Shown piece after piece: positions 1-8,794 of a DNA stretch of 64,000 nucleotides. The position numbers and the translations under genes are program-made. Position 1 is the first letter of the stretch, and each line of letters starts with the position of its first letter. The notes beneath the pieces are model-generated. The model saw only the letters and a program-made list of their open reading frames with translations, did not search any database and was not told the DNA's origin. The DNA lies in NCBI GenBank assembly GCA_013285465.1, contig CP053449.1, forward strand, positions 1,946,735 through 2,010,734, in the 5' to 3' direction. The DNA is from Pseudomonadota bacterium. Lineage in GTDB: Bacteria; Pseudomonadota; Alphaproteobacteria; Micavibrionales; CSBR16-224.

Positions 1-466
1 AGCCTGCAACGCGGTCGCCTTCACCGATCCCTGCCTGTTTCAAAGCCTGCGCCGTGCGGCTGACCGCATCATAAAGCTCTTTAAAACTGACAGTTTTTTC
101 GACGCACTCTTCGCCGCGGAAGATCAACGCCGCGCCGTTATCGCGGCGGCGCAGAAGATTTTGCGCAAAATTCAGACGGGCATCGGGGAAGAATTCCGCC
201 TCCTGCAAATTTGCGCCGGACACAAAAGCCTCATCGCCTTTCTTTTCGGCAATGACCTCACAAAAATCCCAGACTTCCGACCAGAAAGCGCCGGTATTTT
301 TCACCGACCAGCGCCACAGCGCCTCGTAATCAGGCAGCGTGACATTATAGTTTTTTTCGATCATGACGCGGAAGATATTCATCTGCGAGGCTGCGCTCCA
401 CTCCACATCAGGCGTCCAGAACATTTGCGGTTTTTCGCTTTCCAAAACTTTCTCCGTATTCATCAT
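1..466 (-). CDS. Acetoacetyl-CoA synthetase, N-terminal part (runs off window)
   Basis: Only the first ~155 codons are present; the gene continues beyond base 1. Reading the minus strand from ATG at 466 (a second ATG follows at 463) gives an N-terminus with MFWTPDVEWSAASQMNIF, DYEALWRWSVKNTGAFW and EAEFFPDARLNFAQNLL. This is the ACAS_N type start of acetoacetate-CoA ligases and related acyl-CoA synthetases. The family activates acetoacetate with ATP and CoA to acetoacetyl-CoA in the cytoplasm. An AAGGGG sequence lies about 8 bases upstream of the ATG. The adenylation core and the C-terminal lid lie outside the window, so substrate choice cannot be confirmed. The DYEALWRWSV..FW pattern favours AacS over acetyl-CoA synthetase. 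A thiolase that would use its product lies at 47-48 kb. It is divergent from nadA. Confidence 0.8.
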   Translation of the reverse strand, partial: MMNTEKVLESEKPQMFWTPDVEWSAASQMNIFRVMIEKNYNVTLPDYEALWRWSVKNTGAFWSEVWDFCEVIAEKKGDEAFVSGANLQEAEFFPDARLNFAQNLLRRRDNGAALIFRGEECVEKTVSFKELYDAVSRTAQALKQAGIGEGDRVAG

Positions 467-585
467 CGTCAGCCCCTTGAAAATATCTCACATGAATGTG
501 GCTCAAGCTACTTCAGAACCGTCAAGAAATCAAGCCATCCGCAGGGGCGGAGAAAAAAGTGAAAAAACTGCTTGCAATTTATTTC

Positions 586-615
586 TTGATATTATACTCA
601 ATTGGAGTATATAAT
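586..615 (+). promoter_or_regulatory. Promoter of nadABC
   Basis: TTGATA at 586-591 and TATAAT at 610-615 are 18 bases apart, a good sigma-70-type promoter. Transcription would start near 622, only just ahead of the nadA start at 635. The -10 box lies inside the array of half-sites at 593-621, so a bound repressor would occlude it. Confidence 0.6.
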
Positions 616-621
616 ATACTC
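593..621 (+). promoter_or_regulatory. Candidate operator: three alternating half-sites before nadA
   Basis: TATACTC (593-599), GAGTATA (605-611) and TATACTC (615-621) form two perfect overlapping inverted repeats with 5-bp and 3-bp spacers. They cover the -10 box of the nadABC promoter. Alphaproteobacteria are known to control nad genes with repressors such as NadQ or NrtR. Assigning this site to one of them is inference, because I cannot check the consensus here. Confidence 0.55.
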
Positions 622-634
622 ATATGGAGAATAA

Positions 635-1744
635 ATGAGTGATTCGCCCACGGCACTGCAAAAGATAAAGGAGAGGGCCATGCTGACGACCAAAGACGCG
701 CTGAAAAAGAAAGACAATTGCACCATTCCCGCAAAAGCGGAAACCGAAACGGCACTGGCCTATACGGAAGAGGTTGCGCGCGAAACCGAGGCGCTGTATG
801 AGCGCGTTGCAAAAGTTATCACCCGCGCCGAATGGCCTGCCTTTGCGCCCTATATCTATGAAATCAACAAACTGAAGAAAGAAAAAAATGCGGTTATTCT
901 GGCGCATAACTATATGACGCCGGAGATTTTCCACTGCATTTCCGATTTCGCAGGCGACTCTCTGCAACTGGCGCAGCAGGCCGCAAAAACCGATGCGCAG
1001 GTTATTATTCAGGCCGGTGTCCATTTCATGGCCGAGACCTCGAAAATCCTCAGCCCCGAGAAAACCGTGCTGATCCCCGATATGGAGGCAGGCTGCTCAC
1101 TGGCGGCATCCATTACGGCGGCGGATGTTGAGCTCTTGCGCGAAAAATATCCCGGTGTACCGATTGTCACCTATGTCAACACCTCTGCCGAGGTGAAGGC
1201 GGCATCCGATATTTGCTGCACCTCCTCCAATGCTTTGGCGGTTGTGGAATCTTTTGACAGTGATGAAATCCTGATGATCCCCGACCAGTATCTGGCACGG
1301 AATATCGCCAAACAGACAAAAAAGAAAATCCATACCTATGCCGGAAGCTGTGAAGTGCATGAACGCTTTACGCCCGACAGCATCCGCCAGTTCCGCAAGG
1401 CCTGGCCCGATGCCGTTATTCTGGCGCATCCGGAATGCCCGCCCGAAGTTGTCGAACTTTGCGATTTCGCAGGCTCAACCAAAGCGATGAGCGATTACGT
1501 GACCGACAAACAGCCCGGTCGCGTGGTGATGATTACCGAATGTTCGATGTCCGACAATGTCGCCGTCAACAATCCCGGTGTGGAATTTGTCCGCCCCTGC
1601 AATATGTGTCCGCATATGAAACGGATTACGCTGCCGAAAATCCTCGATTGCCTGAAAAACATGTCGGGCGAGGTGACGGTTGACCCTGCCGTTGCGGCAC
1701 GTGCCAAGCTTTCCGTTGAACGGATGCTGGCTGTAACGGCTTAA
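635..1744 (+). CDS. nadA: Quinolinate synthase NadA
   Basis: NadA condenses iminoaspartate with dihydroxyacetone phosphate to quinolinate, the second step of de novo NAD synthesis, using a [4Fe-4S] cluster. The family features are present: [12 protein letters not shown] near the N-terminus, MEAGCSLA, the ITECSMSDN segment and the C-terminal CNMCPHMK. The three expected cluster cysteines can be drawn from these. The protein has 369 residues. A second in-frame ATG at 680 has a better ribosome binding site (AAGGAG at 668-673, six bases away) and would give 354 residues, closer to the usual ~350. The start at 635 has GGAG at 626-629. nadB follows after 23 bases and nadC overlaps nadB, so this is the first gene of a nadABC operon controlled by the palindromic site just upstream. 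Confidence 0.97.
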   Translation: MSDSPTALQKIKERAMLTTKDALKKKDNCTIPAKAETETALAYTEEVARETEALYERVAKVITRAEWPAFAPYIYEINKLKKEKNAVILAHNYMTPEIFHCISDFAGDSLQLAQQAAKTDAQVIIQAGVHFMAETSKILSPEKTVLIPDMEAGCSLAASITAADVELLREKYPGVPIVTYVNTSAEVKAASDICCTSSNALAVVESFDSDEILMIPDQYLARNIAKQTKKKIHTYAGSCEVHERFTPDSIRQFRKAWPDAVILAHPECPPEVVELCDFAGSTKAMSDYVTDKQPGRVVMITECSMSDNVAVNNPGVEFVRPCNMCPHMKRITLPKILDCLKNMSGEVTVDPAVAARAKLSVERMLAVTA

Positions 1745-1767
1745 ACTTTAAAGATGGTGAGGACACC

Positions 1768-3393
1768 ATGGTAAAAAACAGCAAAATACAAATTGAAGAA
1801 AGCTCAGGAACCGTCATCGTTGGTGCGGGCGCGGCAGGATTATTCGCCGCATTGACGCTGGCCAAAGCCGGACGCAAGGTCACAGTATTAAGTGAAGCGG
1901 AACTGAACGGCATTTGTGCCAGTTGCTGGGCACAGGGCGGGATTGCCGCCGCTGTTGCCAAGGAAGACAGCGCCGCCGCCCATACGCGCGACACGCTGAA
2001 AGCCGGCGCAGGTACATCTGATAAAAATGTCACGACCGCATTAACGCGTGACGCGCCCGCATATATCAAATTACTGGAAAGCTATGGTGTCGATTTCAAA
2101 CATGATCCCGCGACAGGTGAATTTGCTTTAAACCATGAAGCCTGCCACAGCCGCCGCCGCGTTTTGCGTGCCAAAGCCGGTGACGGTTTCGGCAAGGAAT
2201 TGATGCGTGCCCTGACCACCGCCGCGGCAAAGGAAAAAAATATCCGCTTTGTCGCCTTTCAAAGCGCGGTCGCATTGGTGCGTGAATATACGCAAACTCA
2301 TGGCGCACTCTCCGGCATTCTGGCCTATGACAGCAAGACGGAAGATTTAAGTCTGTTCCCCGCCGCTGCCGTTATTCTGGCAACAGGCGGTATCGGCGCG
2401 CTGTATTCGCATACGACCAATCCGAATTTTGCAACAGGCCGCGGCATTGCCATGGCGGCACGCGCAGGCGCGGTCTTGGCCGATATGGAATTCGTGCAGT
2501 TTCACCCGACGGCGCTGGCTTTGGGGCGTGACCCCGCCCCGCTGGCAACGGAAGCTTTGCGCGGTGAAGGTGCGCTTTTAATCACTGAAGACGGCAAACG
2601 CTTTATGCCCGACCAGCATCCGATGGCGGAACTTGCCCCGCGCGATATCGTCAGCCGCGCCGTTTTTGCGGAGCTGAGCCGCGGGCAGCGCGTCTTTCTG
2701 GATTGCCGCAACATCAACACGCAGGAATTCCCCGCCTTGCGCGATGCCTGCATGACGGCAGGGCTGGACCCGCAACATGTTCCCGTCCCCGTTCATCCCG
2801 CCGCGCATTATCATATGGGCGGGATCGCCAGCGATGCCAATGGACGCAGCAGCCTGTCAGGCTTATGGGTTTGCGGCGAGGTCGCCTCGACCGGACTGCA
2901 TGGCGCCAACCGTCTTGCCAGTAATTCTTTAATGGAAGCGGTTGTCATGGGTGGACGCGCCGCAGCGGATATCCATCAGTTTCTGGAAAAAATGCCGGAA
3001 ACAAAGATGTTGCGCGTACCTGATTACTGCCGCGAGATTGCCAAAAAATATGTACCGCTGAATGACCGCGATCTGGTTGTTACCCGCGCCCGCACAGAGC
3101 TGCGCGAAGTGATGACACGTCTGGTCGGTGTTGCCCGCCATGAAAGCGGTTTAAAACAGGCCATCGATATTTTCCGCAAACTGGAAACCGTTGCTGCGCT
3201 CGCCGATGCGGCGCTGGTGGCACGATTGGTCGCGACAGCCGCATTGCAACGGCGTGAAAGCCGCGGCGGTCATTTCCGCCTCGATTATCCCGGCGACAGC
3301 GCGGTCTGGAAACACCGCAGCTATATTACTTTGAAAGAAGCCGATCTGCCGCTTGCCGAAAGCGCAGAGGTGAAGGAGAAAGTCTATGCCTGA
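1768..3393 (+). CDS. nadB: L-aspartate oxidase NadB
   Basis: This flavoenzyme oxidises L-aspartate to iminoaspartate, the substrate of NadA, in the cytoplasm. The 541 residues match the family length. The FAD-binding Rossmann motif VIVGAGAAGLFAA lies near residue 17, followed by CWAQGGIAAA. Further family motifs are ATGGIGALYSHTTNP, MEFVQFHPTAL and the C-terminal GLHGANRLASNSLMEAVV. The latter two belong to the succinate dehydrogenase/fumarate reductase flavoprotein superfamily. Length and operon position between nadA and nadC make L-aspartate oxidase the right member. GTGAGG precedes the ATG. The last 8 bases overlap nadC, which suggests translational coupling. Confidence 0.97.
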   Translation: MVKNSKIQIEESSGTVIVGAGAAGLFAALTLAKAGRKVTVLSEAELNGICASCWAQGGIAAAVAKEDSAAAHTRDTLKAGAGTSDKNVTTALTRDAPAYIKLLESYGVDFKHDPATGEFALNHEACHSRRRVLRAKAGDGFGKELMRALTTAAAKEKNIRFVAFQSAVALVREYTQTHGALSGILAYDSKTEDLSLFPAAAVILATGGIGALYSHTTNPNFATGRGIAMAARAGAVLADMEFVQFHPTALALGRDPAPLATEALRGEGALLITEDGKRFMPDQHPMAELAPRDIVSRAVFAELSRGQRVFLDCRNINTQEFPALRDACMTAGLDPQHVPVPVHPAAHYHMGGIASDANGRSSLSGLWVCGEVASTGLHGANRLASNSLMEAVVMGGRAAADIHQFLEKMPETKMLRVPDYCREIAKKYVPLNDRDLVVTRARTELREVMTRLVGVARHESGLKQAIDIFRKLETVAALADAALVARLVATAALQRRESRGGHFRLDYPGDSAVWKHRSYITLKEADLPLAESAEVKEKVYA

Positions 3394-4294
3394 GAAAACA
3401 GCGAATATCACAGCCCTGCATACGGAACCTGTCATCGGAAGCCGCTTTACCCTGCCCGATCTGCTGGTGAAAAAACTGGTGGAAGAGGCGCTTGCCGAAG
3501 ACCTCGGGCGGCTGGGTGATATCACCAGTCAGGCCGTTATTCCCGAAACCGCCACCGCAACCGTGCTGATGCATGCGCGTGAAGACGGTGTTGTTGCCGG
3601 ACTGGAATTCGCAAAACAGGCTTTTCTGGCGCTTGACCCGTCATTGGAAATTACCTTATTGGCGAAAGACGGGGATTCGATCTCTCAAATGAGCGAATTG
3701 ATGCGTGTCCGCGGCAATGCCCGCGCCATCCTCTCGGCAGAGCGCGTTGCGCTGAATTTTGCCGGAAAACTGTCAGGCATCGCCACCAAAACGGCGGCAT
3801 TTGTCGCGGCAGCCGGCGCGCATAAAGCGCGTATCTGTTCCACCCGCAAAACAACACCCGGCCTGCGTATGGCGGAAAAATATGCTGTACGCATGGGCGG
3901 CGGCATGAATCACCGCCTTGGTCTGGATGACGCCATTTTGATCAAAGACAATCATATCGCCATTGCCGGCGGTATCCATCCCGCGCTGAATGCGGCAAGA
4001 GAGGCTGCGGGGCATATGGTCAAAATCGAGATCGAAGTTGATACGCTGGCGCAGCTGGAGGAAGTACTGGAAAACGGCAGCGCCAATATCGTTATGCTGG
4101 ATAATATGCCGCCTGAAATGCTGAAAACCGCGGTGAATATGATCGGCGGACGCCTGCTGACCGAAGCTTCCGGCGGCGTGACGCTGGAGCGTGTCGGCGC
4201 AATCGCCGCCAGCGGTGTTGACCTGATTTCCGTCGGCGGCTTGACGCATAGCGCCCGCTGTCTTGACATCGGACTGGATTTTTCCGCGGAATAA
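3386..4294 (+). CDS. nadC: Nicotinate-nucleotide pyrophosphorylase (carboxylating) NadC
   Basis: NadC converts quinolinate and PRPP to nicotinate mononucleotide, CO2 and pyrophosphate. The 302-residue product shows the family pattern: EALAEDLGRLGDITSQAVIP at the start, then STRKTTPGLRMAEKYAV, GGGMNHRLGLDDAILIKDNH, and near the end EASGGVTLERV and GVDLISVGGLTHS. These carry the basic phosphate-binding and barrel-end residues of the quinolinate phosphoribosyltransferases. The ATG lies 19 bases into a strong AAGGAG context inside the end of nadB. It is the last gene of the operon. A short GGCGT/ACGCC hairpin followed by a T-rich stretch comes right after the stop. Confidence 0.97.
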   Translation: MPEKTANITALHTEPVIGSRFTLPDLLVKKLVEEALAEDLGRLGDITSQAVIPETATATVLMHAREDGVVAGLEFAKQAFLALDPSLEITLLAKDGDSISQMSELMRVRGNARAILSAERVALNFAGKLSGIATKTAAFVAAAGAHKARICSTRKTTPGLRMAEKYAVRMGGGMNHRLGLDDAILIKDNHIAIAGGIHPALNAAREAAGHMVKIEIEVDTLAQLEEVLENGSANIVMLDNMPPEMLKTAVNMIGGRLLTEASGGVTLERVGAIAASGVDLISVGGLTHSARCLDIGLDFSAE

Positions 4295-4296
4295 CG

Positions 4297-4318
4297 GCGT
4301 TTACGCCATTTATTTTTT
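4297..4318 (+). terminator. Weak hairpin after nadC
   Basis: GGCGTTTACGCC directly after the nadC stop is followed by ATTTATTTTTT. The stem is only five pairs with a tiny loop, so it may be a weak intrinsic terminator of the nadABC operon or nothing. Confidence 0.3.
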
Positions 4319-4378
4319 GCAAAAACCATGTTATAAATGACGCCGGTTCTATCAATATTCAGGAGGCGTCGTTTTCAA

Positions 4379-5578
4379 GTGACAAATTTTTGCGCAAAGC
4401 TGACTGCCGTTTTCACACTGCTTCTGACCATGTTTGCGCTGGGCGTATTTCCGGCCAAGACAGCCGCCGCAGCCAATGCCAAGCCGCTGGCCCCCGCCAC
4501 ATCCTCATGGCCTGTTAAACAGGTTGTTTTAGATGATGCGCCGCCTTACTGCACCATGCGCAATGATTTCCCCGCCGCCAATGTCTCGCTGATCTTCTCC
4601 CGTGACGGTGAAGATAACATGTCGCTGGCGATTGATTTTTACGAGGATTTGCTGGAAACGGGCGCCAAATATTCCCTGAATATGGTCATCGCCGGCCAAG
4701 CGCAGCGCTCGATTGTGTCCGATGCCGTCTCCCCGCGTATTATGGTTGCGCAAATGGGGCAGGATTTCGGTTTTCTTGACAGTTTCGCACGCGGCAGCAC
4801 GCTGCGTATCCGCACACCGGGTGCCCATCTGCATTTCGCGCTGGAAGGCACGATGCAAAGCACCAAGGATTTTGACGACTGCACACATGCACTGCATGAT
4901 ACGCCCCCCGCCCCTGCAGAAACAGCCGCCGCCATACAGCATGAGACAATCGCCAGTGAATTGCCGCAGCGCAAACCCGCCGTAAAATTCACCGCTGCCG
5001 CACCGCTGCCGCAGGAGCAAGTCGCCCGCCGCGAAGCCGTGCCGCCGCGCGAATTCGCGACTGCCCGTCCTGATGTCCAGCCTGCCATCGTGCAAAATCA
5101 AAATACCCTTGCCGCTGCCTCACCGCAGGCGGTTCAGGCACAGCCCCGTGATCCGCTGGAAACATTGCTGCAATCGGCGCTGGAAATTTCTTCGCTGAAC
5201 ACCATGCATAAAAACGAAGGCATTTATTCCTGGCGGCAGAAAAAACTGTTCGGCAATGCCCAGATTTTCAACTGGCCCAAAAGCAAAAGCTTCATGGATA
5301 TGGTCAAGCAATATCTGGCACGCGCCAAAGCACGCTGCGGGGGAGATTACGCTTTTAACACCGCCGATGCGCTGGCGCTATCCGGCGGGCATATCTATGT
5401 CAGCGGCAATATTGCCTGTATCGGCGACGGGCTGGACAGTGCCGCCGCGCTCTTTTTCCACGGGCATGACAACAGATTCACCGTCATCAGCCATGAGGGC
5501 CGCAGCGCCGACCTGCCCAATGCCATCGCCATGCGTGATCGTTTGTCCGCCTATGTCGTGCAAACGCAAACCCGTTAA
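4379..5578 (+). CDS. Secreted protein of unknown function
   Basis: I do not recognise this protein. Starting at GTG 4379 (AGGAGG at 4361-4366) gives 399 residues with a classical signal peptide: MTNFCAK, a hydrophobic stretch, then AKTAAAANA. An upstream in-frame ATG at 4337 would add RRRR ahead of that region and has no ribosome binding site, so the GTG is preferred. The mature part has an N-terminal domain of ~140 residues with two cysteines (PPYCTMRN and DDCTHAL). An Ala/Pro/Gln-rich linker follows at roughly residues 180-265, then a C-terminal globular domain with RARCGGDYAFN and GNIACIGDG. It is probably periplasmic. It stands alone between nadC and yqgE with no functional clue from its neighbours. 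Confidence 0.75.
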   Translation: MTNFCAKLTAVFTLLLTMFALGVFPAKTAAAANAKPLAPATSSWPVKQVVLDDAPPYCTMRNDFPAANVSLIFSRDGEDNMSLAIDFYEDLLETGAKYSLNMVIAGQAQRSIVSDAVSPRIMVAQMGQDFGFLDSFARGSTLRIRTPGAHLHFALEGTMQSTKDFDDCTHALHDTPPAPAETAAAIQHETIASELPQRKPAVKFTAAAPLPQEQVARREAVPPREFATARPDVQPAIVQNQNTLAAASPQAVQAQPRDPLETLLQSALEISSLNTMHKNEGIYSWRQKKLFGNAQIFNWPKSKSFMDMVKQYLARAKARCGGDYAFNTADALALSGGHIYVSGNIACIGDGLDSAAALFFHGHDNRFTVISHEGRSADLPNAIAMRDRLSAYVVQTQTR

Positions 5579-5617
5579 AGCAAGTTAAAGGTTTTTTCAC
5601 ATGACATGTGCTAAAAT

Positions 5618-6256
5618 GTGATGACAGGCAAGGTAATACCGGAAGGTTTCAAATTGGGTATGGATGATATCAAAAAAACGGACGACAGCGCAGCGGAAGG
5701 TTATCTGACCGGGCGGTTATTATTGGCAACACCCGTCTTGCGCGACAGCGGTTTTGAAAAAAGCGTTGTCTATATCTGTTCGCATGATGCGCGCGGCGCG
5801 ATGGGGATTGTCGTCAACCAGCCGCTGAAACTTGTGGAATTCCGCGACATTCTAACCCAGCTGAAACTGGACGGCATTGAAATCGACCCCGGCCTTTTGC
5901 CCGATGTGCATTTCGGCGGCCCTGTTGAAATGACACGCGGCTTTGTCCTGCATTCCACCGACCATGTCCATCAGGACACGGTTGTGCTGGACAAAAATGT
6001 CGGCATTACCGCCACCATAGAAATTCTACAGGATATCGTCATGGGCTGTGGCCCCAAGAACAGCATTTTCGCCCTCGGCTATGCCGGATGGGGCGAAGGC
6101 CAGCTGGAACAGGAGCTGCAATCAAATGCCTGGTTATCGATCGAGGCCGATCCCTCTTTGATTTTCGATACCAAAACCCATGACAAATGGGAAAAAGCGC
6201 TGGAAATTCTCGGTGTTTCACCTGCACAGCTATCCAGTATTACCGGACACGCCTAA
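5618..6256 (+). CDS. YqgE/AlgH family protein (UPF0301)
   Basis: The 212 residues carry the family signature: YLTGRLLLATPVLRDSGFEKSVVYICSH, GAMGIVVNQP, VHFGGPVEMTRGFVLHS and ALGYAGWGEGQLEQELQSNAWL near the C-terminus. AlgH was linked to alginate control in Pseudomonas, but no biochemical activity is settled for the family. The start is uncertain. ATG 5618 gives an N-terminal extension of about 25 residues before the conserved LTGRLLLATP core. ATG 5660 lies nearer the core. A small inverted repeat, CACATG-A-CATGTG, sits at 5598-5610 just upstream. The convergent ftsK gene ends 20 bases downstream. Confidence 0.9.
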   Translation: MMTGKVIPEGFKLGMDDIKKTDDSAAEGYLTGRLLLATPVLRDSGFEKSVVYICSHDARGAMGIVVNQPLKLVEFRDILTQLKLDGIEIDPGLLPDVHFGGPVEMTRGFVLHSTDHVHQDTVVLDKNVGITATIEILQDIVMGCGPKNSIFALGYAGWGEGQLEQELQSNAWLSIEADPSLIFDTKTHDKWEKALEILGVSPAQLSSITGHA

Positions 6257-6276
6257 GCCACGCGCCCTGTCAGCTT

Positions 6277-8697
6277 TTAATAATTTTCCCGGTCTTCCAG
6301 CAGAATCTCGCGCTTGCCGACATGATTGGCGGCGCTGATCAACCCGTCTTTTTCCATTTGCTCAATAATGCGGGCCGCGCGGTTATAACCGATCTGCAAA
6401 TGCCGCTGGACAAAGCTGGTTGATGCCTTTCTTTCACGGATAATCAGCGCAACGGCTTCATCATACAGCTCGTCATATTCGCTGCCGCCGCCTGCCGCGA
6501 TGCCTTTGAACATGTCATCCTCGCCGCCGACCGTGACGCTGTCGACATAGTCGGGTTCGCCTTGTTCTTTCAGGAAGGAGACGACATGTTCAACCTCGTC
6601 ATCATCCACAAAAGGACCATGCACGCGGATGATTTTTTCGCCTGACGGCATGAACAGCATATCGCCGCGCCCCAGTAACTGTTCCGCGCCGCCATCACCC
6701 AGAATCGTACGGCTGTCAATTTTTGACGTCACCTGAAAACTGATCCGTGTCGGGAAATTGGCCTTAATCACCCCTGTAATCACATCAACGGAGGGGCGCT
6801 GCGTCGCCATAATCAAGTGGATACCCGCCGCCCGCGCCATTTGCGCCAGACGCTGGATACAGGCTTCGACCTCCTTGCCCGCCACCAGCATCAGATCGGC
6901 GAACTCATCGACAATCACGACAATAAACGGCAATTCGACCAGCGGTATCGGCTGTTCCTCAAAAACCGGTTTGCCGGTTTCATGGTCAAAACCTGTCTGG
7001 ACACGGTTGGTCAGCACTTCACCTTTTTGACGGGCTTCCTTGATGCGCTGGTTATAACCGTCAATATTGCGCACGCCCAATTTCGACATGGCGCGGTAAC
7101 GGTCTTCCATTTCGCCGACCGCCCATTTCAGCGCCGTCACCGCTTTATGCGGTTCGGTCACCACCGGCGTCAGCAGATGCGGAATATCGTCATAGACGGA
7201 GAGTTCCAGCATTTTCGGATCAATCATAATCAAACGGCATTGTTCGGGTGACATTTGATACAGCAATGACAAAATCATTGTATTGACGGCAACGGATTTA
7301 CCCGACCCCGTTGTTCCCGCCACCAGCAAATGCGGCATTTTGGCGAGATCGGCAATGACCGGATCGCCGCCGATATTTTTACCCAGCACCAGCGGCAGTT
7401 TTGCACCAGTCTTTTCGTATTCCCGCGTCATCAGCAGCTCTTTCAGGAACACGGTTTCGCGTTTTGCATTCGGCAGCTCAATCCCGATGGCGTTTTTCCC
7501 CGGAATAACCGCGACGCGTACTGTTGTCGTACTCATGGAACGGGCGATATCATCGGCCAGATTAATCACGCGGGAGGATTTTGTCCCCGGCGCGGGTTCC
7601 AGCTCGTATAATGTCACGATCGGCCCCGGATTAACGGCAACCACCTGCCCGTCCACGCCGAAATCATTCAACACGCTTTCCAGCAATTCGGCATTGCGCT
7701 GCAAAGCTTCGGGGTTGTGATCCGGATTTTGCGCCGCAGGCGGTTCATCCAGCAGGTCAAGCGTCGGCAATTGCCAGCTTTCCCCGTCATCCCCTGCAAG
7801 CGGCAATGCCGGTTGTTTTTCTTTTTCCACACGCACGCTTTTCTGAGCGGGCGCAGCTTTGCGCGGATTGACCACCGGCGGCGATTTCAGCACCGTTTCG
7901 ATATTGCCGCGCTCCTCCGCTTTCTCCGCACCGCTTTTGACTGCGACACGTTTTGCAGGTTGTTGTGACGTATCAGCCCCGCCCCTATGGCGCAAAGAGG
8001 CGATTTTGAACAGCAGAGAAGCTGTTTTCGACACGCCCAGCGCCGCCGCGCCGTAGCCTGTGTAAGCGATCTTATAAAAACCGTACAGCCAGTGCTGCAA
8101 GGTCACGCCCAACGCATAGCTGAGAGAAAACACCGCCAGGGTAAAACAGACGGCGGCAATCATCGGGAACAAAGCCGCAATACCGATCCCTTGTAAAAAT
8201 CCCGTCAAGGCATTCAGCATCACCACACCGACGCTGCCGCCCAGATGCATCCCCATCAACCAGCCGGGGAAGCCCGGAATAGCCGCAAAACCGACCCCCG
8301 CCGCCATCACGCCGGTCAGAAAAGCCGTCAGCCGCGACCAACCGCCGGCCAGCGGATAACGCATCAAAACACGCCAGCCTGCGGCAATCATTACCAGCGG
8401 AAACAGCATGGATACCAGCCCGAAACATTGCAGGAAGATATCGGACAGATACGCACCGCCGCGCCCCATCAAATTATGTATGGCACCCTCCGTCCCTGCG
8501 CTGTTCAGCGACGGATCCGCAGGGTGATAACTGACCAGTGATGCCGTAAACATCAGCCCTGCAACACAGAGTACGACCCCCAGCATATCCACGGCGCGTG
8601 CAGACAGGAATGCCCGGAATTTTTCGGGTAAAAAGTCGCTGCGACCTCCCGCTTGTTTTTTTCCGCGCATCAGATAAGTGCGTACCGAGCTGCTCAT
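6277..8697 (-). CDS. ftsK: DNA translocase FtsK
   Basis: FtsK is a membrane-anchored, ATP-driven motor that moves chromosomal DNA through the division septum and activates XerCD at dif. The N-terminal ~200 residues hold four hydrophobic segments. A charged Pro/Lys-rich linker follows, then the alpha/beta motor with Walker A VAGTTGSGKSVAVN and Walker B IVVIVDEFADLML, plus ATQRPSVDVITG. The C-terminal gamma winged-helix domain (YDEAVALIIRERKASTSFVQR..IGYNRAARIIEQMEKDGL) reads the polar KOPS sequences. ATG 8697 is preceded by AAGGATGG at a good distance and gives 806 residues. A TTG 21 bases further upstream is less likely. It is transcribed alone on the minus strand. Confidence 0.97.
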   Translation of the reverse strand: MSSSVRTYLMRGKKQAGGRSDFLPEKFRAFLSARAVDMLGVVLCVAGLMFTASLVSYHPADPSLNSAGTEGAIHNLMGRGGAYLSDIFLQCFGLVSMLFPLVMIAAGWRVLMRYPLAGGWSRLTAFLTGVMAAGVGFAAIPGFPGWLMGMHLGGSVGVVMLNALTGFLQGIGIAALFPMIAAVCFTLAVFSLSYALGVTLQHWLYGFYKIAYTGYGAAALGVSKTASLLFKIASLRHRGGADTSQQPAKRVAVKSGAEKAEERGNIETVLKSPPVVNPRKAAPAQKSVRVEKEKQPALPLAGDDGESWQLPTLDLLDEPPAAQNPDHNPEALQRNAELLESVLNDFGVDGQVVAVNPGPIVTLYELEPAPGTKSSRVINLADDIARSMSTTTVRVAVIPGKNAIGIELPNAKRETVFLKELLMTREYEKTGAKLPLVLGKNIGGDPVIADLAKMPHLLVAGTTGSGKSVAVNTMILSLLYQMSPEQCRLIMIDPKMLELSVYDDIPHLLTPVVTEPHKAVTALKWAVGEMEDRYRAMSKLGVRNIDGYNQRIKEARQKGEVLTNRVQTGFDHETGKPVFEEQPIPLVELPFIVVIVDEFADLMLVAGKEVEACIQRLAQMARAAGIHLIMATQRPSVDVITGVIKANFPTRISFQVTSKIDSRTILGDGGAEQLLGRGDMLFMPSGEKIIRVHGPFVDDDEVEHVVSFLKEQGEPDYVDSVTVGGEDDMFKGIAAGGGSEYDELYDEAVALIIRERKASTSFVQRHLQIGYNRAARIIEQMEKDGLISAANHVGKREILLEDRENY

Positions 8698-8794
8698 GGT
8701 CAGACCATCCTTGTTCAAACAGGTGAAAAATGCGGCTTCGCTTAGAATGAAACCTTAAAGAGAAATTAGCATTGAACCGCGGGACTCCGCGTCT

